Below, piece after piece: positions 23,527-34,089 of a DNA stretch of 64,000 bases. A program made the position numbers and the translations under genes. The stretch spans positions 62,001 to 126,000 of the forward strand of contig JAOWBW010001909.1 in NCBI GenBank assembly GCA_026119855.1, read 5' to 3'. Within the stretch, counting starts at the first letter, position 1, and each line of letters starts with the position of its first letter. The DNA is from Campanula takesimana (lineage: Eukaryota > Streptophyta > Magnoliopsida > Asterales > Campanulaceae). The notes below the pieces were generated by a model, which was not told where the DNA came from, made no database searches, and saw only the letters and a program-made list of their open reading frames with translations.

Positions 23527-24316
23527 GTGGACACCTTATAGTGAACATGGCTTGTGTGCCACTATAATTCTTCCACCGCCTGACTCAGAAGCTACAATGG
23601 AAAACCTTATAGTGGACTTACCTGTACCACTAAAATTCTTCCATTGGCTGACTCAGAAGCTCCAATGGAAAGCCTTAGAGTGGACTTACCTGTACCACTA
23701 TAATTCTTCCATTGGCTGACTCAGAAGCTCCAATGGAAAGCCTTATAGTGGACTTACCTGTACCACTATAATTCTTCCATTGGCTGACTCTACAACAAGA
23801 CCAGCTGGACTTTTCACAAGAAGCACAGTAATGAATACTTGCTAAACAAAACCCGGGGCATTTAGTCCAAGAAGGAACTAAGCTAAATACATCACAAGAT
23901 GCACACAAAAGATTTCTCATAAAGAGTCCATAACAAGGACATTTAGTCACAACCCAATCTTTTTCATCAACGACATAAAAGTCATACACATTCACGTTTG
24001 GATCCTAAACAACCCCAAGAACTACACAAACAATTGTCCTCTTGTACCCAAGTTAAACAAACTATCAAACCTGGAAAACAGGGGGGGTGCGCACGCCCCA
24101 CCCAATAGGGTGCGCGCGCTTCCTTCCATCAGAAGCCTCACAATTTTTGGTTACTTAAGGGTGCGCGCGCCCCACCCAAAAGGGTGCGCTCGCTTCCCTT
24201 AATCAGACACTTTGCCTAGTTGATAACAATGGGGTGCGTGCGCCTCCTTATTTAGGGTGCGCGCGCCCCCTCCCATTTTGGGCCAAATCCCAGATTTCTT
24301 CTTTAGTTCATTTTTA

Positions 24317-24765
24317 CTCCCTCCGTCCCAAAAGTATAACACATAAACTATACAACTTTAGTAACTGCCATTATGGTTACAACTTGAGTTTCTAAGCCAT
24401 TCCACATCCAGCTAAAACCAATTCTATATACTCCCTTTGTCCCAAAATTACAATTATAACAAATATTACCCAAATCACAAAATTAACAAGTAGAAGTATC
24501 AAATATAAATATAATTTTTCTAATATACCAATATACTCATTTAGGGATACTTTCATACATTTCCCCGTCCCAAGAATAATAGTATAATTTTATAATATAC
24601 TTATTTAACATTTAATTCAAGTTAATATTTTACCGTCCCACAAATAGGAGCATACTTTCACAAACATATACTAACATTTTCACAATATAAACATACTTCA
24701 TATACTCCCTTGCATACAAACCAAGTCACTTACCCAGTATAATTATACTCCCTTTGTCCCAAATA
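24317..24765. repeat. Scattered 'ctcccttygtccc' words in the E LTR
   Basis: Words close to ACTCCCTCCGTCCCAAAA occur near 24317, 24430, 24570, 24630 and 24745, spaced 60-120 bp apart in AT-rich DNA. The word resembles the end of plant Stowaway MITEs, but there is no paired inverted end or TA duplication to make a MITE. The I LTR has two similar words (42828, 42955) on the other strand. Confidence 0.5.
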
Positions 24766-25377
24766 AACAAGTATCACAAATAAATTCATTTCACAATAAT
24801 TTCACCACATATCACACATATAGCAAATATATGACCATTTTACTATTTAAGGGGAATTAGTAACTTACCTATTTCCGGAAAAAGTATCGCAGAAATATGT
24901 TTTGTTCGGGTAGAAATGACCTACTCAACGCCCTGATCATTTTTATATAATTAGTTTTTAAAACGGGTAAGTAAATAAAAAGAATTAAATCGAAATGGGT
25001 TGAACTTACTTTTTTTTCTTCGCAGAACAGAGAGAGAATTCCTTAGTGTGTGTGTGTATATGTGCGCAGAGAGAGGGAGAGGATAAGAGTGTTTTATAAA
25101 AAATCTTTTTAGAATTTTCCACTAAACCCCTCCACTTTCCTTTTGTGCAAATAAGCCCCTGAACATTAAAGTTACACTTTGGACCCTAAAGTTTCAACTA
25201 ACTCATTTATTCCTTTTAATAAAATTTCTATTAACACTTTAACTACCACATATGCTCAAATAATATATGCAAGTCATAAAAATATTTTCTAACACATCAA
25301 ATGCACACATAAGTTCAAATTAAAATTCCCAAAAATATAAAATAAATAGGAAAGGGTTTTGGGGTCGTTACAAAACT

Positions 25378-26477
25378 TGTCTCCTTTAGAAACAGGGGTG
25401 TCATGTGGTTTACAGTTTTTCATGCTAAACCTTTGTAATACCTTTTCTATATAGGCCTTTTGTGATAATCCTAAAATACCTCGTGAGCGATCACGGTGAA
25501 TTTAGATTCCTAAAACAAAAGATGCGTCACCAAGATCTTTCATTTCAAATTTGTTTGAAAGAAATTTCTTAGTTTCTTTAAGAAGGTTTATATCATTACT
25601 AGCAAGCAAAATATCATCCACATATAAGACAAAAAAATAAATTTATCCCACTGAACTTATGGTATACACAATCTTCACCAAGATTCGTTTTAAAACCAAA
25701 TGAAAGAATAACTTGATTAAATTTTAAATACCATTGACGAGAAGCTTGCTTGAGACCATTAATGGATTTCTTAAGTTTACAAACTAATTGATTAGTTTGA
25801 TCCAAATCAGTCACCATTTCTGGTTTCTTCATATTGTTAGTTTCCTTAATGTCTCCATTGAAAAAAGCTGTCTTTACATCCATTTGATGAAGCTCAAGAT
25901 CATAATGTGCTACTAGTGCCATAATGATCCTAAAATAGTTTTTAGAAGATACCAGAGAAAATGTTTATTTGTAATCAATGCCTTCTTTTTGAGTAAAACC
26001 TTTAGCGGAAAGACGAGCCTTATATCTTTCTACATTACCTTGTGAATCCTTTTTGGTATTAAAGACCGATTTACACCCAATAGGTTTCACATCTTTAGGT
26101 AATGGAACAAGATCCCAAACGTTGTTTTCTTCATGGAAGGTGAGTGGCTCATCTCCAACTAAACCTAAGTATCCTTCATTCTCGGCAAGATACGCCTCAT
26201 AATCATCCGCACTCCTTCTTACTCTATTGGATCTCCTTAAGAGCACCGGTTCTTCCTGATTTTGAGGTTGTTGAATTTCATCCTCATGATCAACATTTTC
26301 ATGTGTTCAACATTTATAGGGGAGTCATTATTTTGAATTCTATGTTCCTCTTGAATTTCAGGTATAAAACCTTGTTTTCCAATGGGAACTATGGGAAGAG
26401 GTATTGAAATGGATGCCTCTTCTTCTTCAAATTCAAGACTATTCCTAATTTCCCCTCTAAATTCAACATCTTCAAAG
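25378..26477 (-). pseudogene. D: Ty1-copia RT region (right of E)
   Basis: On the minus strand: NNVWDLVPLPKDVKPIGCK, then RYKARLSAKGFTQKEGIDYK, a TAA at 25965-25967 where Glu is expected, ELHQMDVKTAFFNGDI, LKKSINGLKQASRQWYLKFN and, after a frameshift in a T run near 25630, the YVDDILLAS catalytic motif, then FEMKDLGDASFVLGI. It joins 16191 across E without loss. The right end is cut by the C LTR at 26478. It is a remnant of an older copia whose gag, protease and integrase are not contiguous with it. Confidence 0.9.
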
Positions 26478-28151
26478 TGTTGGTCCCTAAAGGGGCAACA
26501 AGGGTGTGAAAATCGCTAGAGGGGGGGGGGGTGAATAGCGTTTTAAAATTCTTTTCAAACCCTTTTGCAATTTAATGGCAGATGCGCACAACTCTTATTT
26601 TGGCTAAGTATAGCGCGCGGTAAGAGTGTGAAATGCACAGCGGAAGTTTAAAGCAGCTCTGCGCAGGGTATACTACGCAGAGATAAAAACGCACGCGCTA
26701 AGTATGAGGCTAAAGAGTGGCGCAAAATGGGATTCTAAGGCAAATGAGCAATAACAATTACGACATCAAAGAGTGGCAATCTGAAAGATCAAACAAAGCA
26801 GTTCATAAAAAGTTAAGCAGGGAATATGCAATAAGTAATGAACATGCTATTTGGAGAGGTTCGATCGATGAAAGATCTGCATCCTCTACCAAGATGGTTA
26901 GTCTTGGATTTCTAATGGAGATCTTATTATATGAGAGAGTATTACAAATTACAACATTTGAGCTCAATACAAACTCAAGATCTATTATCTATGAAGAACA
27001 AATCCTAGACTAAACCGGTGTATCTCAAGAAGTTAGATCAAAATAATCAAAGCTTCAAGAGGTGTGTGTGTGACAGAAATTCTGGGCTCTATGAATATGA
27101 AAGATGAAGAGCACCAAGAATTCTGGTGATATAGGCTTTGTGATATGACCAGGAGTTTTGAAGGTTTGAAGATCTTGAAGGCTGTTCTAAAGAATCTGGA
27201 AGAACTAAGCAGCAGTCTTCAGATCTTCATGGTTTTTCAGTGAAGCATGAAACTCGAGCTCTGAAGCGTAGTGGCCAACAAGAGGGGCTTGATCAAAGGT
27301 GATGATCAAGGGCCGATGAAAAGGGCTGAATCCGAAGGCGGCTTTGGAAATGAAGATGAGCAGGCTATTTATAGCTGAGAGCTTGAATATAGCCGTTGGA
27401 GCTCTGAGCAAGGACAAGGAGCTGGCACAACATGATTGGCGCGCAGCTGTCCTTTATAGCCGTTGGGGCTCTGATCAAAGATGATGACCTGGCACAATAT
27501 GATTGGTGCGCAGGTGATTTAGAGCCGTTGGAGACTGAGCATGAAGACCAAATTCAAAAGCTTCTTCTAGAAGGTTGACAGCTGTCTTCACTTGAGATAT
27601 TTCTTTGAAGCATGTCTCCACCAATGATTTTTGCTGAGTGTGCTTATTTTGTCGTTTGTGCACACCTCAGCTTTTTAATAAGCGTGCATCTTCTAAGCGT
27701 TTTCCAAACTTTCTAGAATGTGAGATCAGGAGATGAGGAACTTGACCAAGGTCGTGTCCGCGCACAAAAGGCATGCGCATTGCCGGCGCGCATGGATTCA
27801 GCGCATGAGCAGCATGCGCACCATGCTTGGTCACAAAAAGATCTCTTTGGAGTTTAGGAAATAAGATCTTAAAAACTGAGCAGGGTCAAGGGCTGCGCAA
27901 GATATCTATGCGCAGTAGCGACCTGCGCAGAGAACATCCTGCGCAGTGAAACGAATCCTGTTTAGGAAATCTTCGATCTTTAAAGCTTCAAGTCCTATAA
28001 TCTAAGCCTATACTATAAAAAGGACTATGCTAAAAAATGAAGTTATAAAACTTCTTACATAGGGTCCTAAAGTCCATAAAAATACTCATAGGTGATGGTA
28101 TCAATCAATTCTAACAAATGTAAGAGGGTTAAGTGATAAGCATACCCAACA
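26478..28151 (-). repeat. 3' LTR of C
   Basis: 1674 bp; on plus it starts TGTTGGTCCCTAAAGG and ends GCATACCCAACA. The minus-strand TATA box TATAAATAG is at 27365-27373. GC-rich words (GGCGCGCAG, GCATGCGCA, CTGCGCAG) cluster at 27430-27960, upstream of that TATA box. It contains a run of 11 G at about 26520-26530. The end near 26478-26530 resembles the end of the J LTR (54870-54917: the 'ctagcg(g/a)tt' and 'cccttgttgccc' words), so C and J are related. Confidence 0.85.
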
Positions 28152-28167
28152 ATCTCCCCCTAAATGA
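28152..28167 (-). promoter_or_regulatory. Polypurine tract of C
   Basis: The minus strand reads TCATTTAGGGGGAGAT and touches the LTR start. It fixes the element's strand and shows that 26478-28151 is the 3' LTR. The next 530 bases (28168-28698) hold no gene. Confidence 0.85.
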
Positions 28168-28698
28168 TTGATGCCATTACCTACTATAGCAAAGGCAATT
28201 CATTTTACTTGATAATAACATGTCCATAAGAATGAGAAAGGTAAATCATACCTCAAGTCAATGCACACACTAGCCAGTGCTATAGATTTCTAATCTATCC
28301 AAAAGATTAAAAACTTACAAGATAGGAAAGATAGAAATGTCATTCAGATCATACAAATAATGTGAGATGAAGTTTTAAGTATGCGTTTAAACTGAATGTT
28401 TAAACATCATGCGTAGAAGACATGAACAGTTAAGATTATGCACATGAGTTTAAGTAATAATGCATTCAATGTTCCACAAACGAATGATTTGAATTGAACA
28501 AGGTTTTTGTGAAAGCTTTATGATGCATTCTTCTCATTAAAACTTTGAAGGATTGACTGTTACAGATTACAAGTTTTAAAGAGGAAAATCAAAAGAGGTG
28601 CGCACAAAAACAGAAGCGCACTAAATACACATAAAAGAAACATACTGCGCAACGAGAATCAAAAAGGTTCCAAAAAAATAACAAAATACTTAGGAAAT

Positions 28699-30822
28699 CT
28701 AATCTAAGTTGATCCGTTGCAGGGCTTCGCGCATCTCATTCTGAAGACCGTTGAATTTGTTCATGAGTTCCACCTTTAAATTTTGAAATTTGTCCTGGAA
28801 CTCCACAGCTTTACCAACATAAGTGTTCATTCCTCTGCGCATATCAACGTTGTCATCCACTAGCTCTCTGAACCTTGCTCTGCTGTCCGTCAGGATGGCA
28901 GTTTGCGTAGCTTCTAATCTTGAGTCGGTATGGAGGCGCTGAGTGTTGACGCTTGCTTGAATGTCTAACATTGCGTAGTCCAATTTTTCGTTGAACGCCA
29001 CGGAAAAATCTGTCATGGACTTAGCAATGCATCGACGCACTTCTTCAATATTATGCGCAGAGCCTCTTTGTTCAATCTTCTCTATCTGAGCCACCATCTG
29101 AGCTTGAAGGTCATCAAATCCTCTATGTAACCCATCTGCAAGGGTTTTCTTGAGCTTTTTCAGAATGTCCCTGAGTCCACCATCAAGCGCTCCAGAGGTG
29201 CACACATTTTTGAGCTGAGCGTTGACATTTTCAAGCTGAGCGCTGATGGATTTCAGGGAGTCCAGGATAAGATGTTCCAAAGTGATAGGAACTTTTTCTT
29301 GCGCAGGCTCAGATGGACTTGCCTTTGCTTTAGCACTCTCCGTGCTTTCCTTTGCCTTTGCTTCTTCTTTGGCAGCTTTCTCCCCCTTAATGGTATCAAT
29401 CTCCAAACGCTGCATATCAAGACGATATAATAAAGCAGTTTGAGCAGTAAGGAGTTGATTAAGCTGTAGTTGCGTAGCAACTTGATTCGCTTGAACAGAA
29501 TTCAAGCTCTGCACGATCTGGCGCAGCTCAGCTGAAGAGGTAGGAGTCTCAGGGGCTGAAGATGGAGGTTGAACTGGAGAAGAATCACTGCTGTCGGAGG
29601 CTGCGGAACTAGTGCGGCGCTTCTTCAATCCTTTAGCGCTGCTGCGCACCTTCTGCTTGAGACGAGAAGAGATATGTGCGATATCAGCACTGGGGATGGC
29701 TTCTTGAGAGGCTTTGTGCATTTGCTCCCCCTCAACAGCATCATCATCTGAATCATCACGGAAAGCAGCCTTGCGCTTCATAGTGGTTGGCTTTGATGGA
29801 GCAGGCGCTGGAATGCTGGTAGGATCTGCCTCTTTGATAGAAATCCTTTTGGTGGATTGAACCAAAGGAATATCCTTGAGCTTTTTGCTACTGGGCGGAG
29901 CAATGCCCCTCCCCTTGCGATTGTATGCTTCTTCTGCGGTCTCTTGCGCAGCATCCGTTGAAGATCTTCCTGCACTCTTCTTGGATTTGACCACAGGAAT
30001 TGGGCCTATCCAGGGTTCATTGTTGGGAGCGGCATCAGATAGCCAGATTTCATAGTAATCGGCGTTGCCTATCTCACTGCACAAATTCTGAAGGTGTACT
30101 CTGGAATAGTACTTTGCGTCGCAAGACTGCTTCTTGATTGACTTTTCTTCAACATAGGTGGCCAATTCACCATAAGTCAATAGGAGTTTGGTTAGCAGTC
30201 TGCAGTGAGTTCGGTACTTGGTCTTCCCTGCGTTCAGCTTCTTCTCATAGCTTGTCATCCCCTTCACAATCTCATTGAATATTATCTGCGGCCAGTCTAG
30301 TTGATCTTCGTTGAAGATGGCTGCGCAGTATTCCCACTGCTTTGAGATGAAATGTCCATTATTTCCGTTCTTGCAGTTGAGGGAATCTCCAATTAGGGTG
30401 CACAGGTGATACATCACCTCACCAAATTCCTTTCTATTATACATTGGCCACTTCTTGTTAAGAGAAGGGATGCCAATGAGCTTCTGAGCAAGCGCATTTT
30501 GATGAGCCTCATCATAGTTGACTGAAGAACTATCAACATTGAAGTTTAGGAGGCTGCGAATGTGATTGGGGTGAACCATTATATCACAGCGCTGAACGGT
30601 GGCCATGATCATTTTAGTTGTCTTGCCTTCAAGTTGTGCAGGAACAACTCTTGCTGTCCTGAAGAATTCATCTAACAGAGCAGGCACTATGAAGGATTGT
30701 TCAAGAGAGAATAATGGAAGAATGCCGGAGGAGCTGAGAAGATGAAGCAGATGACGGCCAATCACATCTAAAGAGAGATCTGCCTGAATAAGTTCCCAAC
30801 CCAGAATGAAATAAACGTGTCC
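28699..30822 (-). CDS. Env-position coiled-coil protein of C, exon 2
   Basis: A long uninterrupted frame (707 codons plus stop) between pol and the 3' LTR, the place where SIRE/Maximus elements keep an env-like ORF. It begins at the acceptor TTTTACGCAG/GGACACG. Residues (spliced numbering) about 42-312 look globular (HVYFILGWEL; HPNHIRSLLNFN; WPMYNRKEFGEVMYHL) and may belong to the family often labelled putative plant transposon protein. About 312-470 is disordered, Pro/Ser-rich and basic, with a likely nuclear signal GLKKRRTSS. About 470-740 is heptad-rich, probably coiled coil. I see no signal peptide or membrane helix, so an envelope role is doubtful; a nuclear or capsid-like role is equally possible. 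Its openness contrasts with the broken pol beside it. Confidence 0.75.
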   Translation of the reverse strand, partial: GHVYFILGWELIQADLSLDVIGRHLLHLLSSSGILPLFSLEQSFIVPALLDEFFRTARVVPAQLEGKTTKMIMATVQRCDIMVHPNHIRSLLNFNVDSSSVNYDEAHQNALAQKLIGIPSLNKKWPMYNRKEFGEVMYHLCTLIGDSLNCKNGNNGHFISKQWEYCAAIFNEDQLDWPQIIFNEIVKGMTSYEKKLNAGKTKYRTHCRLLTKLLLTYGELATYVEEKSIKKQSCDAKYYSRVHLQNLCSEIGNADYYEIWLSDAAPNNEPWIGPIPVVKSKKSAGRSSTDAAQETAEEAYNRKGRGIAPPSSKKLKDIPLVQSTKRISIKEADPTSIPAPAPSKPTTMKRKAAFRDDSDDDAVEGEQMHKASQEAIPSADIAHISSRLKQKVRSSAKGLKKRRTSSAASDSSDSSPVQPPSSAPETPTSSAELRQIVQSLNSVQANQVATQLQLNQLLTAQTALLYRLDMQRLEIDTIKGEKAAKEEAKAKESTESAKAKASPSEPAQEKVPITLEHLILDSLKSISAQLENVNAQLKNVCTSGALDGGLRDILKKLKKTLADGLHRGFDDLQAQMVAQIEKIEQRGSAHNIEEVRRCIAKSMTDFSVAFNEKLDYAMLDIQASVNTQRLHTDSRLEATQTAILTDSRARFRELVDDNVDMRRGMNTYVGKAVEFQDKFQNLKVELMNKFNGLQNEMREALQRINLD

Positions 30823-31508
30823 CTGCGTAAAACAATAGATAGAATTAGACAACCTATTGCTTATGGAGTTGTGCGCATATGCAAGGAATGCAGATATACC
30901 TTGGCACAAGTTCCAAAAAAAAATTATGCGCAGAAACTAGGAAGAGGGTGCGCATTAAATAAGAATGCATACACAGAGGGATCGTGCGCACAGAAAATAA
31001 ATACTAGTGAAGTGTGCGCAGAGAAATAGATACGCCTATATGCGCAGAAAGCTATGCGCAGGAAACTGTTCGCAGAGCACAAAGATGGGGGGGTGAAAAA
31101 TAGACTAAATAAAATAATAAAAAAAAATATTAAGAACATGAAGAACACCCAAAAACACAGAAAAACAAAAGTTGACAAAATTCAACAAAAAGTACATCGA
31201 AATGACGGCGTGAACAGGACGAAGTCAACAATGTAAAAAGTATGGTCAACGACATTAAAACAAACCCAGAAATTCAGAAAAACGGTTCGACTGCTAAGGA
31301 AGTTACGAAGCACAGAAATTGACGAAAAACATATGTAATGACCATTGATCATGAAATAAACTACATGAAAGAATAGATCAGGCAAATACGAACACAACAC
31401 AACGATCGATTTCAAAAATGATCAGTAAATAAGGGAGAAATCGAAAAAGGGAGTCTTGAGACTACCAAGAACAACAATGGCGAAAAAAAAAGTTATAGTG
31501 AAACATAC
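30823..31508 (-). other. Intron of the env-position gene of C
   Basis: 686 bp with donor GTATGTTTC directly after a Met codon and acceptor TTGTTTTACGCAG, both good plant sites. The two exons join in phase 0. The exon 2 frame would also run 29 codons back into the intron, which shows how a gene finder could miss the first exon. The region is AT-rich with TGCGCA words at its 3' end (30880-31070) and contains no other gene. Splicing is inferred, not shown. Confidence 0.65.
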
Positions 31509-31631
31509 CATGTCTTTGACGGTGGGATGCCTTGATTGTCGTTCTACTTCTTCTTCGTGAGAGTTTCCAGAGTGCGAAGAAAAGTCGGAGATGATGATTT
31601 CTGGTTGAGTTTTAGCTTTCTTAGGAGCCAT
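31509..31631 (-). CDS. Env-position protein of C, exon 1
   Basis: 41 codons starting MAPKKAKTQPE and ending HPTVKDM just before GTATG. The start TTTCAATGGCT fits the plant consensus (ATGGC). The minus strand upstream to about 31760 is strongly CT-rich, like a plant 5' leader. Unspliced, the frame would end 28 codons into the intron. The N-terminal PKKAK is basic. Together with exon 2 it gives about 748 residues. Confidence 0.65.
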
Positions 31632-32519
31632 TGAAATGGTTTAGAAAGAAGGAAGGTTGAGGTTGAAGATAACGAATAGGGAATAAGAAATGAGGCTTTA
31701 GAGCAGAGGTTAGAAAGAGAGTGAGAAAATTTAGAGGGAAGAGATAAGTAGAGAGAGAAACGGTTTAAGTAGGGAAGGAGAAGTAAGGCGCATGATAGCT
31801 ACGAAATGTTTGAGAAAATGTGCAGTGGCGCAGGATAGCAATACCACGTGTCACAAAAGGGAACGCGCGTGCGCAGGCCTATGCGCGCGTGTGCGTGAAG
31901 TTCTAAGCCGGTCACTGTCAAGTCGACTTCCTCATAAATGGTGAGTCAGTGAAAGGACGGGCGCACGTTAGCAGGGTGACGTGGCCGAATGGGGAATGCG
32001 CGTGCGCAGTCTTTGCGCGCGCGTGTGTCAGCGAAAAGAGGCTGACGGCTGTCGCATCACCTTCCTCATTAAATGGTGAGCAGGCATACGAAAGCAGGCG
32101 CTGTCACAATCGCAGTTTGCATTAAATGACAAAGGGACATGCGCAAGGGTAAAAAGGTAATTTCCCAAGAAAATTCAAAAAATAAAAGCGCGGGAAAATT
32201 TGAATTACACAAGTACCCTTGTGACTCAGCTTTGACTTTTCAGTCAAGGACCTATGTGCAAAATCTAATGAATAGAACACTTACCTGCGATCCACGATGA
32301 TTTGCGCATGGATAGTTATGCGCAGCGCATTGATAGCGCAGAGATTCTGTAAATCTCAGAACAGTAGTTTCATGCGCAGACAGTTGTTTGCGCAGGAGTT
32401 GCATAGGGCGCATGAAACTTAACCTATTTTGCACACTTATCAAACAAATACATTAGTATCAATAAATCATATGGACAGGTTAGCTAAGATTAAGCATACC
32501 CATTTCTCCTTTCAAGAGA
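31632..32519 (-). promoter_or_regulatory. Candidate promoter region of the env-position gene
   Basis: No ORF. About 31855-31975 and 31980-32100 are two diverged copies of one unit of about 125 bp. Each starts with a GC-rich word pair (CGCGTGCGCAG, then GCGCGCGTGTG) and ends with a 'cttcctcat.aaatggtgag' block. They lie 220-470 bp upstream of the ATG at 31631, read on minus. The same kind of paired words occurs in the LTRs. I find no clear TATA box. A separate promoter is an inference from this layout. Confidence 0.45.
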
Positions 32520-33870
32520 TCACTTGTTAATTCTTGAGGAGATGATATTAGATGTTGATGAGCTTGGTAATAGTGCTTGGCAGGATTGACAAACTACTAT
32601 GGTGGACATATTATCGCAGAGAGTTGGATAATTCTCTTCATGAATCCCATAGTCCACAGGTTGTTGCTTCATCCATAAGATTTGGCAGCAGCAGCTTTTA
32701 CCAGCAATATATTCTGCTTCAGTAGTGGAGATGGACACAGCAGCTTGTCTCTTGCTTGACCATGCTAAGTCGACTTCCAAGGAAATGACCAGTTCCACTT
32801 GTGCTCTTCCTGTCAATTGTGCACGCTGCGTAGTCCGCATCTGAATAACCTACAAGTTTAAAGTTCGAATCTTTGGTGTACCAAAGTCCAAGGTTAACAG
32901 AGCTAAAAATATATCTAATACTTTTTACAGCAGTTATGTGTGCTTCAGAAGAATTAGAGTGATAGTGTGCACATATCCAGTCAACATAATATCTTGGCCA
33001 TCTAGCAGAAGATAAAGGAGAGTTAATCATACCTAGATATAGTCTGATCAACTTTACCTTTTAAGTCTGTTAAATTTGTTGCTTGTGGCCATTGGAGTGT
33101 CGTATGCTTTAGCATTCAAGTCCAAACTTCTTGATTAAGTTCCTAGTGTACTTGACTTGATTTGCAAGGATGCCATCATTCAATTGATTGATTTTAAGCC
33201 CGAGGAGGAAAGTGATTTCTCCCATCATGCTCATCTCAAACTTGCTTTTCATTTGCTTTTCAAAGCGCTTACAAAAAGACTCATTAGTAGAACCAAATAT
33301 AATATCACCGACAAAAATTGAACAAGTAAAGAATGATCATTATGCTTGGTAATAAAAAGAGTTATATCGATTTTACCGCACTTGAAGCCTTTCTCTAGTA
33401 GGAATTTTGATAGCGTATTGTACCATGCTCTTGGAGTTTGCTTAAGACCATACAAAGGTTTCTTGCTTTGATTCTATGATGCTACCATTCTTATCCATCT
33501 TGTTTCCGAACACCCATTGAAGCGCTAAATATTGGTTGAGCTTTTCTTGCACTTCTTGCATAGCATCAATTTATCTTAGAATATGGAGCACTCTATCAAT
33601 CTTCTTTGATCCGACATGAGAGATAAACGAATGCTACACCGCAAAGTTTGATGCTCTCGATGTGCGAATCCCTATATTGATGATAGGAATACGAAGATCA
33701 ATGGGAATTTCATTTGCTTCAGCATCACGATCATTTAAAGGTGATTTGTTGAAGTGGAGAAACATCATGCGCAGAAGGAGGTGTTTGCGCATCAGGAGTT
33801 GCAACTCCAGGCGCAGCATTTATAGTATGCGCATGAGATGGACTGATTCTGAATCTGCTTGATCTATGTC
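32520..33870 (-). pseudogene. RT and RNase H of C, broken
   Basis: Minus-strand pieces in several frames: MYGLKQTPRAWYNTLSKFL and the stretch around a FVDDIIFGSTNESF-like catalytic motif (near 33300), YTRNLIKKFGL near 33150, then LGLWYTKDSNFKLVGYSDAD, IDRKSTSGTGHFLG and STTEAEYIAG of the RNase H. The right part (about 33870-33460) is the start of RT and is very degraded. At least three frameshifts and several stops are present. These motifs place C in the SIRE/Maximus group. Confidence 0.8.
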
Positions 33871-34089
33871 CTGTGCAGGAATAGAATTACTGCGCACCTG
33901 TCTACAAGGCTCAGCAGAGTCATCAGAATCATTGGGAGCCAAATGTGGCTCAAGAAGAGAATGCTTATCAAAATGTAGCATGTACAGATACTAAAATGAC
34001 TAGAGATTTATCTTATTAAGATCATGAAAAGCTTATAGAATGATTGGCATACCCAACGAGAATACCTTCATCTGCTTAGGCGTCGAATT

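Larger units (their letters stand above)
16192..25372 (-). mobile_element. E: chromovirus-like element with inverted LTRs
   Basis: The element is flanked by AAACT on both sides (16187-16191 and 25373-25377) and starts and ends with TGTAACGACCCC and its reverse complement. A primer site (21188-21199), broken gag/protease and a polypurine tract complement (18095-18110) place the coding strand on minus. In a normal element both LTRs would read in the same direction. Here the left LTR (16192-18094) is the reverse complement of the right one (21202-25372, which also holds a solo copia LTR). The ends of the arms are almost identical while the internal region is badly decayed, as for an element moved by proteins of a relative. 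A DNA transposon with long inverted ends is unlikely given TG...CA, a 5-bp duplication, primer site and purine tract. Confidence 0.75.
21202..25372 (-). repeat. Right (5') LTR of E
   Basis: About 2.65 kb once the solo LTR at 22016-23526 and one 5-bp duplication are removed. Read on minus it starts TGTAACGACCCC and ends GGGGCGCGATA. It holds three pairs of GC-rich words (24085-24275, built on GGGTGCGCGCGC), a run of 'ctccctttgtcccaaa' words at 24317-24760, and the 68-bp array. The last 70 bases differ from the left arm only at the final CA/TA. Confidence 0.8.

Noticed and set aside
24317..24765. Stowaway MITE
   Set aside because: The 'ctccctccgtccc' word recurs in direct orientation without inverted ends or TA duplications.
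16192..25372. DNA transposon with long terminal inverted repeats
   Set aside because: TG...CA ends, a 5-bp duplication, an initiator-Met primer site, a polypurine tract and gag/protease traces all point to an LTR element.
29246..29751. Plus-strand and alternate-frame ORFs inside the env-position gene
   Set aside because: They are shadows of the long minus-strand frame.
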